Of a stretch of DNA of 64,000 bases, positions 25,979-35,698 are shown piece by piece. The stretch's first letter is position 1, and each line of letters starts with the position of its first letter. Both the position numbers and the translations under genes were made by a program. Origin of the DNA: Pseudomonas saliphila (GTDB lineage: Bacteria; Pseudomonadota; Gammaproteobacteria; Pseudomonadales; Pseudomonadaceae); assembly GCF_008638345.1 (NCBI RefSeq), contig NZ_VTVA01000011.1:1-64000 (forward strand). The letters run 5' to 3'. The notes beneath the pieces were generated by a model. That model searched no databases. It was not told where the DNA came from and saw only the letters and a program-made list of their open reading frames with translations.

Positions 25979-27888
25979 AGCGTCCGTGTCGACTGCAGGC
26001 TGGGATAGCGGAAGCGCAGGAATTTCTGTGCATTGCTGAGAACCTGGAACGCTTCCTTGAGGTTGTGCCGTTCAGCCGTGGTGACCATTTCCGGTTCCAC
26101 ATTATTGTCCGGCTCGCGATCCTGCTCGATATCCATCGCCTGATGCCGGGTACGCACCGTGGACAGGAACTCGAGGGCGTAGCGTAGCCGGTTCACCGCC
26201 TCCGGGGGCATCAGCTTGGTCTTCGCGATCGCGTCGAGGCGTTCGAACGAGTTTTGCGCCTTCGAGCCACAGGCCAGCGCATGTACGCGTATCAGATCAG
26301 TCAGCGGAGCGGTGCCACGGCGCTTGAGATTGATCACATTCTTCTGCTCGCCGTCGGTTTCCATGACAAAGGTGCGGAAAAACCCAAGCGGCGGTGTACG
26401 GTTCAGGGCATTGCGCGCCATTGCGGCAAGGAAGCGCTCATTGCGGCTGGCCTTCTCCGCCACAAGATCCTTCAATGACTCGACCATCTCGGCTTCGCCA
26501 TACACGCTGTCCAGATCGAAGAAGATCGAGCTGTTCAACAGCGTTTCCGGGTTAGGCCGATCAATCCAGTTGTTGAAATAGGTCTTCCAGACGCTGAGCG
26601 GCTGCCGCCATTTGATATTGGTAGCCATGATTCCACCCTTGCAATAGGTATAGCCGCAGGCAGCCAGCCCGTCGCTGACCAGTGTCGCCAGCTCAAGGAA
26701 ATAGGCATCGTGCTGCTCGGGAACAAAGCGATCATCCAGGATAAGCGCGTTGTCCTGATCAGACACAATCAGTTGCTCGTCCCGGGCCATGGAGCCGAGC
26801 GCCATGAAGCAATAGGGCACGGGCGGCGGGCCCAGGTGTTGCTCGGCGAGCTCAAGCAGGCGCTGGGTGAAATTGCGACCGATGCTCGACATGGCACTGC
26901 CGATCATCTGGGCACTGGCATCTTCATTGACCATCCTGAGAAAGGTGGCGCGCACATCCGGCAGCAGCTTGGCCAGATCCTTGATGCTTTGCTTGTTGAA
27001 GATGTTGTTGACCAGATACAGGCTGCTCTGGGATTCGTACTTGATGATGTCCGACAGGTTGATTACCCCGATCGGGCGCCTGCGGTGCACAACCGGAAGG
27101 TGATGGATATTGTTGCGCAGCATGCACAACATGGCCTCGAACACCGAGTCATCGGCCTGCATGGTGATGGGATGCTCGGTCATGACCTCGCTGACCAGCG
27201 TGTCCGATGGAAGACCTTCGGCCACCACGCGGGTCCGGAAATCCCGATCAGTGATGATCCCGACCATGATCTGTTGGGCGGTTGCCGCTGAGGTGCTATC
27301 GGTAGCGGCGGGGCCGCTGTCAGGAACGACGATGACCAGAGACGACACGCTCTCCTCGGTCATGATTGCGGCTGCCTCGCGAATCGTCGCGGTTAATGGC
27401 GCGGTCACTGGCGTACGCGAGACAAGCCTGCGCACCTTGATCTTCATCAGCTCGCTGGCCTTGGCATGCGTATCTACGGCGGTCTTCAGGCGGGACTGGC
27501 CTTCGGCCTCGACGAAATCCGCGAAGCTGTCATGCTCTTCGCAGAGTCGTTTGAACAGTTTGTCAGGAATCAGGTAGAGCAGGCTGTCTTCGATCGCTCG
27601 AGCGGGAAAACGCACCTTGTTGTCGCGCAACAGACCGAAATGGCCAAAGATGTCGCCCTCGGTCAGACGGTTGTAAAGATCACCGTTGCGGCGATAAATC
27701 TCGACCGCTCCGCTGCGCACATAATACAGATGATGGCATTCTTCATCGAAGTGCAGAATGTCGGTGTGCGCGCGGACGTAGCTGACCTCGACCTGAGGTG
27801 CGACCTCATTGAGGACGTCCTCATCCAGCATATCGAATGGTGGAAAGCGACTCAGGTGGTCACGTATTTCGATGAATTCAACCTGCAT
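25975..27888 (-). CDS. cNMP-binding / CBS-pair / DUF294 nucleotidyltransferase-like protein
   Basis: 637 residues from the ATG at 27888 (AAAGGAAAG upstream); the frame stays open to 28086 but that extension has no ribosome site and an unusual composition. Domain order: cyclic-nucleotide-binding domain at about 20-130 (GDIFGHFGLLR, FPARAIEDS), a CBS pair at about 165-310 (VGIITDRDFRTRVV, IGVINLSDII), then the DUF294 putative nucleotidyltransferase (GSMARDEQL, SDQDNALI, resembling GlnD/GlnE-type domains) and a helical C-terminal domain. This is the architecture of bacterial signal-transduction proteins often linked to acetate or carbon metabolism and to an adjacent exonuclease, as here. Ligand and target are unknown. 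Confidence 0.87.
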   Translation of the reverse strand: MQVEFIEIRDHLSRFPPFDMLDEDVLNEVAPQVEVSYVRAHTDILHFDEECHHLYYVRSGAVEIYRRNGDLYNRLTEGDIFGHFGLLRDNKVRFPARAIEDSLLYLIPDKLFKRLCEEHDSFADFVEAEGQSRLKTAVDTHAKASELMKIKVRRLVSRTPVTAPLTATIREAAAIMTEESVSSLVIVVPDSGPAATDSTSAATAQQIMVGIITDRDFRTRVVAEGLPSDTLVSEVMTEHPITMQADDSVFEAMLCMLRNNIHHLPVVHRRRPIGVINLSDIIKYESQSSLYLVNNIFNKQSIKDLAKLLPDVRATFLRMVNEDASAQMIGSAMSSIGRNFTQRLLELAEQHLGPPPVPYCFMALGSMARDEQLIVSDQDNALILDDRFVPEQHDAYFLELATLVSDGLAACGYTYCKGGIMATNIKWRQPLSVWKTYFNNWIDRPNPETLLNSSIFFDLDSVYGEAEMVESLKDLVAEKASRNERFLAAMARNALNRTPPLGFFRTFVMETDGEQKNVINLKRRGTAPLTDLIRVHALACGSKAQNSFERLDAIAKTKLMPPEAVNRLRYALEFLSTVRTRHQAMDIEQDREPDNNVEPEMVTTAERHNLKEAFQVLSNAQKFLRFRYPSLQSTRTL

Positions 27889-28141
27889 GCCACTTTCCTT
27901 TATTGGAGTCTGGTCCAGACCATGCCCAACTGCCGGCCAATCAGCAACCCGGGAATGCTTTATCTGCCTCGATTGTAGTAACGGCGAGCCACGGTGCAAA
28001 TCCGGCTGACCAGCCAGCGTCCGGTTTTTTATCCACATGGCCATCATCAAGTCTCGACAGGGCCATCGCCTAAGCCACACAATCAATGCGCCTGAATGGC
28101 GGAAGTATCTCGGTTTATCAAACGTCGTAGGGATCGCCTGA

Positions 28142-29569
28142 ATGACCCGCTATTTCAAGACCGCAGAACGCCTGGTGCTCGCCGGTCTGCTCATCCTGCT
28201 CATCTGGTTGCCACTGCCGCTGGGCAGCAACCGAGACTGGTCTGCCGCATTATTGATCTTCGCTGTGGGGGGGCTGGCAAGCGTCTGGCTGGCGCTGCAG
28301 ATGCTGCAGAATCTCTCATTGGGTTCGGGCTTCAAAAAGAGCCTGCTGCCGCTCGGACTGTTGGTCGCAGCCCAGGGCTGGGTCGCTATCCAATGGGCTG
28401 CGGAGCTGACCATGGATTCAGCGGCAACCTTCCAGTATCTGATGTTAGGGTTGGCGTACTGCCTGCTCTATCTGCTCGTGATGGGTCTGTTCCGCACGCG
28501 CAAGCGCTTGTCGGTGTTGCTCGGTGTGCTGGTGGTCAGCGGCGTGGTACAGGCCTTCTACGGCACCATGATGACGCTGTCCGGGCTTGAATGGTTGATC
28601 GTCGGTCCGAAGGATTTCCACGTCGGCCACGCGACGGGCACCTTCGTTAACCGCAACCACCTGGCGGGCTATCTGGAGCTGACGCTGGCGGCAGGCATCG
28701 GATTGTTGCTCGCACTACGCCAGGTTGGCAGGTTCCGCTGGGCGGGTCTGTTCGACACCATGATGGGGCCGAAGATGCGGCTGCGTCTGGCGCTGATCAT
28801 CATGGTGATTGGCCTGGTCATGACCCATTCGCGCATGGGCAATACCGCCTTCTTTTCGAGTCTGCTGCTCGCCGGTGGACTGTTCCTGGTGTTCGACAAG
28901 CAGCACCGGCTGCGCAACGGGCTTCTATTGGCAAGTATTCTGCTGATCGACATGTTGATTGTCAGCCAGTACTTCGGCCTGGATCGCCTCAAGGAGCGGC
29001 TGGTCAACACGCGCTTCTCGGACGTCGTGGTGGATGGTGCGGTGGTGGAGCAGGCCAACGAATTGCGTGGCACTGTATTCAATCAAGCGCTGCCCCTGGC
29101 GACGGAGCGGCCATGGATCGGCCAGGGCGCAGGGAGTTTTGAGACGGTGTTTCCACCCTACGCCGGCAATTTACCGCTGCATTATGATCACGCGCACAAT
29201 GACTTTCTGCAGTTCTTCATTGAGTACGGCGTGATCGGAAGCCTGCCTCTGGCTCTGTTCGTACTGGTGTCACTGTTCTATGCGCTGAAAGCGATGACTC
29301 AGCAGCACTCACTCTACCGTAGCGGTGTGGGATGTGGGGCAGCGCTCGGTATAGTCGCGCTGATGCTGCATTCGCTGACTGATTTCAACCTGCAGATCCC
29401 TTCCAACGCCGCAACCTACGTCGTCATCTGTGCCATCGCTGTGTTGGCCAGTACGCACAGAGTTGGGTCGGGACGCAGCAAAAGGAAGCAGAGCAGCGAA
29501 GAGCAAGCAGAAGAAGGGAGCCTTGACCTGGCTGAAACATCAGTGCCAGTAGATCACTCGATTACATGA
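28142..29569 (+). CDS. O-antigen ligase / Wzy-type polymerase-like membrane protein
   Basis: 475 residues with about ten hydrophobic segments and the Wzy_C (PF04932) signature HAHNDFLQFFIEYG in a large periplasmic loop, together with GTFVNRNHLAGYLEL. Proteins of this type either polymerise O-units or ligate glycans to lipid A or protein. The C-terminal 35 residues are soluble and charged (KRKQSSEEQAEEGS). It lies on the plus strand at the edge of the polysaccharide locus and overlaps the end of the convergent WecG-type gene by 16 bp. The ribosome site is weak. Because a different Wzy candidate lies inside the main operon, a ligase role is plausible but unproven. Confidence 0.75.
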   Translation: MTRYFKTAERLVLAGLLILLIWLPLPLGSNRDWSAALLIFAVGGLASVWLALQMLQNLSLGSGFKKSLLPLGLLVAAQGWVAIQWAAELTMDSAATFQYLMLGLAYCLLYLLVMGLFRTRKRLSVLLGVLVVSGVVQAFYGTMMTLSGLEWLIVGPKDFHVGHATGTFVNRNHLAGYLELTLAAGIGLLLALRQVGRFRWAGLFDTMMGPKMRLRLALIIMVIGLVMTHSRMGNTAFFSSLLLAGGLFLVFDKQHRLRNGLLLASILLIDMLIVSQYFGLDRLKERLVNTRFSDVVVDGAVVEQANELRGTVFNQALPLATERPWIGQGAGSFETVFPPYAGNLPLHYDHAHNDFLQFFIEYGVIGSLPLALFVLVSLFYALKAMTQQHSLYRSGVGCGAALGIVALMLHSLTDFNLQIPSNAATYVVICAIAVLASTHRVGSGRSKRKQSSEEQAEEGSLDLAETSVPVDHSIT

Positions 29570-30339
29570 CGTTTGTTATCACGCGGGCCACTTCGGAACC
29601 CGTTGCGTCCGACATAATAAAAGAATTGCGGAATACCTATCACATAGCGTCTGAATAGCCGTTTTGGCTCCTTGCCAAGACGGTAGACCCACTCCATGCC
29701 GGTCTTGCGAAATATCATCGGCGCGCGGGTAAAACGCTCGGCAGAGAAGTCCAGAATCGCGCCGCCACAGATCAACAGAGCCGGCAGGTCGAGTTCACGT
29801 TTAATCCGGATAGCCACGTCTTCTTGTTTGGGCATGCCCATTGCAAGCACGATCACAGGAACTTTATTGCTATCACAATGCCTCTCAACGTATTGCGCGT
29901 AACTTTCTTCGGGCTGGAAGCCGTCCATTGCATGAAACGGTTGGCCTTGAAAGAGCTTGCGTGCGCCCTTGGATAACCAAGGCTCACGGGTTCCCAGTGC
30001 GAAGAACTGGTAGCGACTGGCATCGGTTCGGATCAGGTAATCAATTACCTTCGGAATGAAATCTGAACCGTTCATATTTGCTTTCGGCGATCGCCCATTC
30101 AGCTTGCACGCGATCTTGACGCCAATACCGTCGCGCAGAAGGTAAGACATCTGGGAAAAACGCCGGCGCATTGGCAGATTTCGCTGCGCAAGGTTATAGG
30201 CGTGCTGATTAAGGAACGCCAGCGTCGTGGGGGAGTCAATGGCTGCGAGTTTCTGCAGTAGGGCATCAGATTGACTCTCATCGATCAGCAGCAATTTATT
30301 GATCAGGGGGTCGTGACGCTTGAGCAGAGAGTTAGTCAT
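29554..30339 (-). CDS. WecG/TagA/CpsF-family glycosyltransferase
   Basis: GT26-family transferase of 261 residues from the ATG at 30339; the longer frame to 30429 is less likely. Family landmarks are TLAFLNQHAYNLAQRN, the DGIGV motif with the catalytic Asp region, ALGTREPW, GFQPEE, LAMGMPKQE and GGAILDFSAERFTRAP, ending in the basic MEWVYRLGKEPKRLFRRY membrane-contacting tail. Members add the second sugar onto an undecaprenyl-diphosphate-linked primer. This is the second such gene in the locus (see 34119-34865), and it stands alone on the minus strand, divergent from the GH5 gene. Confidence 0.85.
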   Translation of the reverse strand: MTNSLLKRHDPLINKLLLIDESQSDALLQKLAAIDSPTTLAFLNQHAYNLAQRNLPMRRRFSQMSYLLRDGIGVKIACKLNGRSPKANMNGSDFIPKVIDYLIRTDASRYQFFALGTREPWLSKGARKLFQGQPFHAMDGFQPEESYAQYVERHCDSNKVPVIVLAMGMPKQEDVAIRIKRELDLPALLICGGAILDFSAERFTRAPMIFRKTGMEWVYRLGKEPKRLFRRYVIGIPQFFYYVGRNGFRSGPRDNKRHVIE

Positions 30340-30550
30340 CGAGGACCTCGTATTACACAATGGTTCATATGAGTACGTTTCGACGGGTATTGGTTCAATT
30401 CGGACTGTGGAAATTAATGTCCAATACACAGGTTGTCGGATGACTCAATCGGGGTAGCCATTCAGCTGAGTCGTCGAATTCTCGGAGAAATTGTAGATGG
30501 CCTCGTGCTATGTGACTGGCCATCGATAAACCCATCAGGAGGATCTAGCA

Positions 30551-31603
30551 ATGAGACAACCAGGCCTGAAGACAGTTCGTAAATGGTTGATGTGCGGCAC
30601 CTTTGGTCTGCTTTCAGCAGGTGCAACGGTAGCGAGTGCATCGGTCGATCTGATCGGCATCAATGTGGCGGGCGCCGAGTTTACCGGGGGCAAGTTGCCA
30701 GGTAAGCATGGGACGCATTATTTTTTCCCGCCGGAGGGCTACTTCGAATACTGGAGTGAGCAGGGGATCCACACGGTAAGGTTCCCAGTCAAGTGGGAGC
30801 GGCTGCAGCCCAGCCTGAATGGCGAGCTGGATGACGTATACGCCTCGCTGGTGGACGACATGCTTGATCAGGCGAAGGAGTACGACATCAAGGTCATTCT
30901 TGACGTGCATAACTATGCGCGCTATCGCAAGAAGGTCATCGGGACCGAAGACGTCCCGGTCAGCGCTTATCAGGACCTGATGGAGCGGATTGCCAAGCGG
31001 TGGCAGGGGCACGACGCACTGTTTGCCTACGACATTATGAACGAGCCGTATGGGTCGGCCGACGAGTTGTGGCCGGAAGCTGCTCAGGCCGGGATTGACG
31101 GTGTTCGCAAATATGACAAAAAACGACCGCTGTTGATTGAAGGCGCTTCCTGGTCAAGTGCGGCCCGCTGGCCGCGCTATGCCGATGCGTTATTGGAGCT
31201 CGAGGATCCTGCCGACAATATGGTGTTTTCTGCGCACGTGTATATCGACGAGGATGCCAGCGGTAGCTACAAAAAAGGCCCTGGCAAGGATTTTGAGCCG
31301 ATGATCGGGGTGAAGCGTGTGGAGCCCTTCGTCAATTGGCTGAAGGAGCACGGCAAGAAAGGCCATATCGGCGAGTTCGGTATTCCTAATGATGACGAGC
31401 GCTGGTTGGATGCCATGGACAAACTCCTGGCCTATCTCAACGAGAACTGTATCCCCATTAACTATTGGGCAGCCGGCCCTTCGTGGGGCAACTATAAGCT
31501 GTCGATAGAACCAAAAGATGGAGAAAAGCGACCTCAGGTGGCGCTCCTGAAGAAGTACGCGGCCAAGGACAATTGCTCTGACTTCGGACCTGCCAAGGGC
31601 TGA
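30551..31603 (+). CDS. Secreted GH5 (cellulase-family) glycoside hydrolase
   Basis: 350 residues, with a perfect AGGAGG at 30538-30543. A signal peptide of about 30 residues ends near ASA|SVD. The TIM-barrel GH5 landmarks are DVHNYARYR, YDIMNEPYG with the acid/base Glu165, HVYIDEDASGSY and IGEFGIP with the nucleophile Glu275. It therefore should cleave beta-1,4-linked glucan or a related beta-glycan. It sits between the two arms of the polysaccharide locus, so a role in trimming or releasing the exported polymer is plausible, but cellulose degradation is equally possible. No carbohydrate-binding module is attached. Confidence 0.88.
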   Translation: MRQPGLKTVRKWLMCGTFGLLSAGATVASASVDLIGINVAGAEFTGGKLPGKHGTHYFFPPEGYFEYWSEQGIHTVRFPVKWERLQPSLNGELDDVYASLVDDMLDQAKEYDIKVILDVHNYARYRKKVIGTEDVPVSAYQDLMERIAKRWQGHDALFAYDIMNEPYGSADELWPEAAQAGIDGVRKYDKKRPLLIEGASWSSAARWPRYADALLELEDPADNMVFSAHVYIDEDASGSYKKGPGKDFEPMIGVKRVEPFVNWLKEHGKKGHIGEFGIPNDDERWLDAMDKLLAYLNENCIPINYWAAGPSWGNYKLSIEPKDGEKRPQVALLKKYAAKDNCSDFGPAKG

Positions 31604-31617
31604 ATGATGCTCAACGT

Positions 31618-31639
31618 CGGGCGGCAGATGAGCCGCCCG
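31618..31639. terminator. GC-rich hairpin between convergent genes
   Basis: CGGGCGGC (31618-31625) / GCCGCCCG (31632-31639) with a 6-nt loop, between the GH5 gene and the end of the minus-strand polysaccharide train. There is no T-tract on either side, so termination efficiency is uncertain. Confidence 0.5.
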
Positions 31640-31657
31640 GCGTGGCCTGCCGAGCCG

Positions 31658-32629
31658 TCAGCGTTCGGAGGGTAGATGGAATCCGGACATTAGGCGCCGT
31701 ATTTTGCTGATTGCCTTGCGTCTGAAGGTGAGTCCTTTGCGCATGACCTGGATCTTCAGCGCAGGCAGGCTCATGCCGGGTGCAAACATCTGGTTGGCCT
31801 GGATGCAAAACACCGGTTTGTTGGTCAGACGCATGATATACATGGCGACGTCTTCATCGTTCTCGATGAAGAGTATCGAATGCGGGTCCTGGTTGTAGAT
31901 CCGAGCCTTGAATGCGGTTATTGCCGCATCCGTCGGCCCCAGGGGGGCTGGGGTATCCAGCATATGCAACTGGCCGAACTCAACGCCATGGCGTTCTAGC
32001 CATCGCTCCGTTTGCGCGCGGTATTTTTCCGGCCGGCGGGTGATCAGATGCGCGACGGGTACTGATGGGGTGAACAGCGGTGTAGCGTTCTCGATAAAGG
32101 CTGCATAGCTGTTGTTGTCATGCATATCCGCTGTGGTCGGCTCTACATACAGTATTCCGTCGATATCCAGGCAGGCGTGCCGCATCAGATTGTGGTGCAG
32201 AATATTCCACTCGAATAGTCGTGGTTGCTCTACCGTTTCCAAATATAGGTCCACATTGCCGGTGTTCTCCTTCTGAGCAAAGGCGGCCATAGTGATCACC
32301 TCTCCCTGATAGACCGACTTGACCATTTCGACGGCAGCCAGCATGGAGTTACCGGAGGCAATGCTATCGTCTACCAGCAGGATTTTTTTTGCATCCCAGG
32401 GCTTAGCCAGCTGCGCATGTTTATAGGTCCTGGTATTGCCCTTTTTCAACTCGTCGTTGCGGTGGAAGGAATACAGATCAGTGAGTGGCAAATTCAACTT
32501 GAGCGAGATAATGCTGGCCACCAGAATGCCGCTCCGCGGAATCCCCACGACGAGATCGACGTCGTGGGGCACCTTGCTTGCGTATTTGTTTGTCAGATTT
32601 GCCAGGTCGCTGACACTTCGATAGTTCAT
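31658..32629 (-). CDS. Phosphoribosyltransferase-HAD fusion protein
   Basis: 323 residues, last gene of the minus-strand polysaccharide train. The N-terminal half is a type-I phosphoribosyltransferase: GIPRSG is the PPi loop and LLVDDSIASGN (84-94) the PRPP-binding motif. The C-terminal half looks like a HAD phosphatase: DIDGIL at 155-160 (motif I, two Asp), LITRRPEKY (motif II region) and FIENDEDVA (motif IV). Such a protein could make a phosphoribosyl product and dephosphorylate it. Neither half shows nucleobase specificity I can identify. Its place in the operon suggests modification of the polymer or its precursor, but this is inference. The gap to manC is 50 nt. Confidence 0.75.
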   Translation of the reverse strand: MNYRSVSDLANLTNKYASKVPHDVDLVVGIPRSGILVASIISLKLNLPLTDLYSFHRNDELKKGNTRTYKHAQLAKPWDAKKILLVDDSIASGNSMLAAVEMVKSVYQGEVITMAAFAQKENTGNVDLYLETVEQPRLFEWNILHHNLMRHACLDIDGILYVEPTTADMHDNNSYAAFIENATPLFTPSVPVAHLITRRPEKYRAQTERWLERHGVEFGQLHMLDTPAPLGPTDAAITAFKARIYNQDPHSILFIENDEDVAMYIMRLTNKPVFCIQANQMFAPGMSLPALKIQVMRKGLTFRRKAISKIRRLMSGFHLPSER

Positions 32630-32679
32630 TGGCGCTGCTCCTTGCGTGCTGTTAGCAGCTCGGGTGATTACCTATCAAT

Positions 32680-34116
32680 TCAGGTGGCGGAGGCCTTGGT
32701 ATTGGCTTCCGTAACCCGCCCATAGTTATCAGCAAAGCGAATAATGTCGTCTTCTCCAAGATAGGAGCCAGACTGGACTTCAATGAGCTCAAGGGGAATC
32801 ACACCGGGGTTTTCCAGAGAATGTACCTGGCCAATCGGGATATAGGTCGACTGGTTCTCGGTGACCATATAGGTCTCTTCTCCGTTAGTAACGCGGGCCG
32901 TGCCGGATACCACGATCCAATGCTCGGCACGGTGGTGATGCATCTGAACCGATAGCTTGGCACCCGGCTTCACGGTGATACGCTTGACCTGATAGCGCTG
33001 TCCGTTATCGATGGAGTCATACACCCCCCAAGGCCGGTACACTTCGCGGTGGTTAAGATGCTCGCCACGATCGTCGCGCTTGAGCTGTTCCACGATGCGT
33101 TTGACGTCCTGTGCCTGACTCTTGTGGGCGACCATGATCGCGTCTTTGGTCTCGACGATTATCAGATCCTCGACACCCACAGTAGCCACCAGGCGGTGTT
33201 CTGCATGCACATAGGTTCCCTTGGTGCTCTCGCTAAGTACATCTCCTTTGAACACGTTGCCCTGCTCATCCTTCGGGCTGACTTCCCACAACGCGGACCA
33301 GGAACCAATATCACTCCAGCCGACATCCAGCGGAACGACCACTGCATCGGTGGTTTTTTCCATGACGGCGTAGTCAATTGAGTCTTCAGGGCAGGCAATA
33401 AAGGCTTCCCGGTCGATACGCGTGAAAATCATGTCCTGGCTACTGCCGGCAATAGCTTTGCGGCAGGCGGCAAGGATATCCGGGCGGAATTTCTCCAGCT
33501 CTTCCAGGTAACGGCTGGCGCGGAACATGAACATGCCACTGTTCCAGTAGAAATCCCCCGATAACAGATAGTCCTTGGCGGTTTCAAGATCCGGCTTCTC
33601 GACGAACTTGGCGACTTTAAAACCACCAGGACCTTCAGAGGCGCCTTTTTGTACGTAGCCATAGCCGGTTTCCGGATGCGTGGGCACGATACCGAAGCTG
33701 ACCAGCTTGCCCGCTTCGGCAAACGGCAAGGCGACGCCGATACGTTCACGAAAACCTGCTTCGTCCTGGATCAGGTGATCGGCGGCAAGAATCAGCAGTA
33801 CGGGATCGTTACCGTCAGCAACAGCCTGCAGCGCAGCAAGCGCTACCGCAGGGGCGGTATTGCGGCCTGCGGGCTCGAGCAGGATCGGAGCCTGTTCCAT
33901 CTTTAGCTTTCGCATCTGTTCTGCGGCAAGAAAGCGATGTTCTTCATTACAGATCAGTCTGGGTAGCTCGATATCGAGACCTTCCAGACGCTTGATCGTC
34001 GCTTGCAGCATGGACAACGAAGCATCCGCGAGTGGCAGAAACTGCTTGGGATTCAGCTGGCGCGAAAGCGGCCAAAGGCGCGAGCCGGTGCCGCCCGACA
34101 TGATGATGGGGATCAT
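32680..34116 (-). CDS. manC: Mannose-1-phosphate guanylyltransferase / mannose-6-phosphate isomerase
   Basis: Bifunctional enzyme giving GDP-mannose, the precursor of GDP-fucose made by gmd and fcl in the same train. The protein has 478 residues. The N-terminal nucleotidyltransferase starts [16 protein letters not shown] with PKQFL, and has the FVEKPD motif. The C-terminal cupin-type isomerase has [20 protein letters not shown] (metal-binding His) and [10 protein letters not shown]. The ATG at 34116 is preceded by AAGGAG that overlaps the end of the upstream WecG-type gene. The alginate homologue AlgA is the same family; here the context is the EPS operon. Confidence 0.95.
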   Translation of the reverse strand: MIPIIMSGGTGSRLWPLSRQLNPKQFLPLADASLSMLQATIKRLEGLDIELPRLICNEEHRFLAAEQMRKLKMEQAPILLEPAGRNTAPAVALAALQAVADGNDPVLLILAADHLIQDEAGFRERIGVALPFAEAGKLVSFGIVPTHPETGYGYVQKGASEGPGGFKVAKFVEKPDLETAKDYLLSGDFYWNSGMFMFRASRYLEELEKFRPDILAACRKAIAGSSQDMIFTRIDREAFIACPEDSIDYAVMEKTTDAVVVPLDVGWSDIGSWSALWEVSPKDEQGNVFKGDVLSESTKGTYVHAEHRLVATVGVEDLIIVETKDAIMVAHKSQAQDVKRIVEQLKRDDRGEHLNHREVYRPWGVYDSIDNGQRYQVKRITVKPGAKLSVQMHHHRAEHWIVVSGTARVTNGEETYMVTENQSTYIPIGQVHSLENPGVIPLELIEVQSGSYLGEDDIIRFADNYGRVTEANTKASAT

Positions 34117-34118
34117 TT

Positions 34119-34865
34119 CTAGACTCCTTTATATGATAGCGGCTGTCTGTTTTTGAGCTGCTTTACGAGTATGGGGATGAACCGCAAGCCGTCCCGTGCG
34201 TAACGACCGGACAGCCTGCGTGGTTCGCTGCAGATGCGGTGCAGCCATTCGAGATACAGTTTCTGTACCCATTCGGGCGCACGCGGCACGGCGCCAGACA
34301 GAAAATTCAGGGAGCCGCCGACGCAGAGGCCCACCCCCTTGGCTTTGCCGGTCTGCAGTACCTTGTGCGCCAACACTTCCTGGGTAGGACAGCCAAGGGC
34401 AAATACCACCAGCTGTGCAGGGTGGGCGACAATGAAGTCCAGGCAAGCTGCAGTGGCCTGTTCATCCTTGATAAAACCCATGGGGGGGTAGTGGTGGTAA
34501 AAGGTGATGCCGGGGAATTTCTCCCGCAGGAGCGCCACATTGGGTGCATCACAACCCACCACGCAGACTTTCCAGTGATGCTGGTCTGCCAGGTGAATGA
34601 GGCGAGCCGTCAGCGTGCTGCCCGGAATGGCTTCGGGGATATCCAGGTTACAGATCTTCAAAAACGGCAGCAGAACGCGACTGTCGCATATTCGGTGGCT
34701 GGCCTGCTCGTAGGCGGCACGAAGTTCTGGGTCATCCTTGAGTTGAACGACGTGATTGACATTGGGTGTGACAATATAACTAAAGTCATCCTGGCTGGTC
34801 GTGCGGATTTCCTCGACCAGTTGTTCCTCGGAGCCTTCGTAGAATTCAATATCAAAAGCTTTCAA
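34119..34865 (-). CDS. WecG/TagA/CpsF-family glycosyltransferase (operon copy)
   Basis: 248 residues. The only sensible start is a TTG at 34865, since GGGAGG lies at the right distance before it and no ATG or GTG is near. The family core is present: [23 protein letters not shown] (in place of the usual DG(M/I)GV), [26 protein letters not shown] and [19 protein letters not shown], then the C-terminal basic amphipathic segment. It probably transfers the second sugar of the repeat unit. The CDSR variation at the catalytic Asp region also occurs in family members and keeps the Asp. It lies 2 nt before manC. Confidence 0.85.
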   Translation of the reverse strand: MKAFDIEFYEGSEEQLVEEIRTTSQDDFSYIVTPNVNHVVQLKDDPELRAAYEQASHRICDSRVLLPFLKICNLDIPEAIPGSTLTARLIHLADQHHWKVCVVGCDAPNVALLREKFPGITFYHHYPPMGFIKDEQATAACLDFIVAHPAQLVVFALGCPTQEVLAHKVLQTGKAKGVGLCVGGSLNFLSGAVPRAPEWVQKLYLEWLHRICSEPRRLSGRYARDGLRFIPILVKQLKNRQPLSYKGV

Positions 34866-34924
34866 TGCAACCTCCCTGGCATTTGAAAACAGCCTACAAA
34901 TGCGTACGTGTGAATGTGCTGCGT

Positions 34925-35698
34925 TCAGGCTGCGCGCTTATCCCGCGCAGCCTTGATCGATTTGATATGGGCATGGACGTAGTGCAACCCATACAGGACG
35001 TAGTTCTTAAATGAGGATAGCTTGAGAAAACGCCTGCGGATGTGTACATCTTCCTTGATCGCGGCGAACCGGCGCTGCTCGGAAACGCCCGTCAGATCGA
35101 AGATGCACAGCGGTTCGGCAAGCTGCAGAACGTCGCGCGGTTTCTCGATACCGTTGGTAAATTCGATGATCATGCAATAATCGGCCGACAGCTTGTAATC
35201 GTCGCGAAAGCGCACGCTGCTCAGGTGTTCATTCTCGAAGTACATCGCCTGATGGCTTGAAGGCATGCCGATAAACAATCGATCGATCGGTTTGGCGAGT
35301 GATTCGATCAGTTTGCCGCTGCCCGTGCGCAAGTAAAAATCACCGTAGATGAATTTTGGACGAACCTCCGCCTTCTCGACCGCCGCAGCAACCTTTTCCA
35401 GGACGGTTTCGTCATAGAACATGTCGCCGCTGTTCAGAAAGATCGTATAGCCAGGCAACGCGGACCCTTTGACCAGCCCCTTGTTCATGGCGTCATACAA
35501 ACCCTTGTCAGGCTCAGACGTGATGTCTGCCTGTGGATCCTTAATGTGTCCAAGCCATTCGACCGCTCCGTCATTGGACGCACCATCGATCACTATCCAG
35601 GTAAAGTTCCGATGGGACTGCCGAACAACACTCTGATAGGTCTCCTTGAGGCCTGCCAGGTTATTCCAATTTATAGTTACGATACTGAAGTGGACCAT
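34925..35698 (-). CDS. Family 2 glycosyltransferase (WcaE-like)
   Basis: 257 residues. GT-A fold: the N-terminal FSIVTINWNN nucleotide-binding strand, VIDGASNDG, the metal-binding NSGD, and the WcaE-type GMPSSHQAMYF followed by LSADYCMI. The C-terminus is basic. It overlaps the start-side of the preceding polymerase gene (wzy stop at 35661) by 38 bp, which implies coupled translation. Predicted to add one sugar of the repeat unit at the cytoplasmic membrane; donor not determined. Confidence 0.85.
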   Translation of the reverse strand: MVHFSIVTINWNNLAGLKETYQSVVRQSHRNFTWIVIDGASNDGAVEWLGHIKDPQADITSEPDKGLYDAMNKGLVKGSALPGYTIFLNSGDMFYDETVLEKVAAAVEKAEVRPKFIYGDFYLRTGSGKLIESLAKPIDRLFIGMPSSHQAMYFENEHLSSVRFRDDYKLSADYCMIIEFTNGIEKPRDVLQLAEPLCIFDLTGVSEQRRFAAIKEDVHIRRRFLKLSSFKNYVLYGLHYVHAHIKSIKAARDKRAA

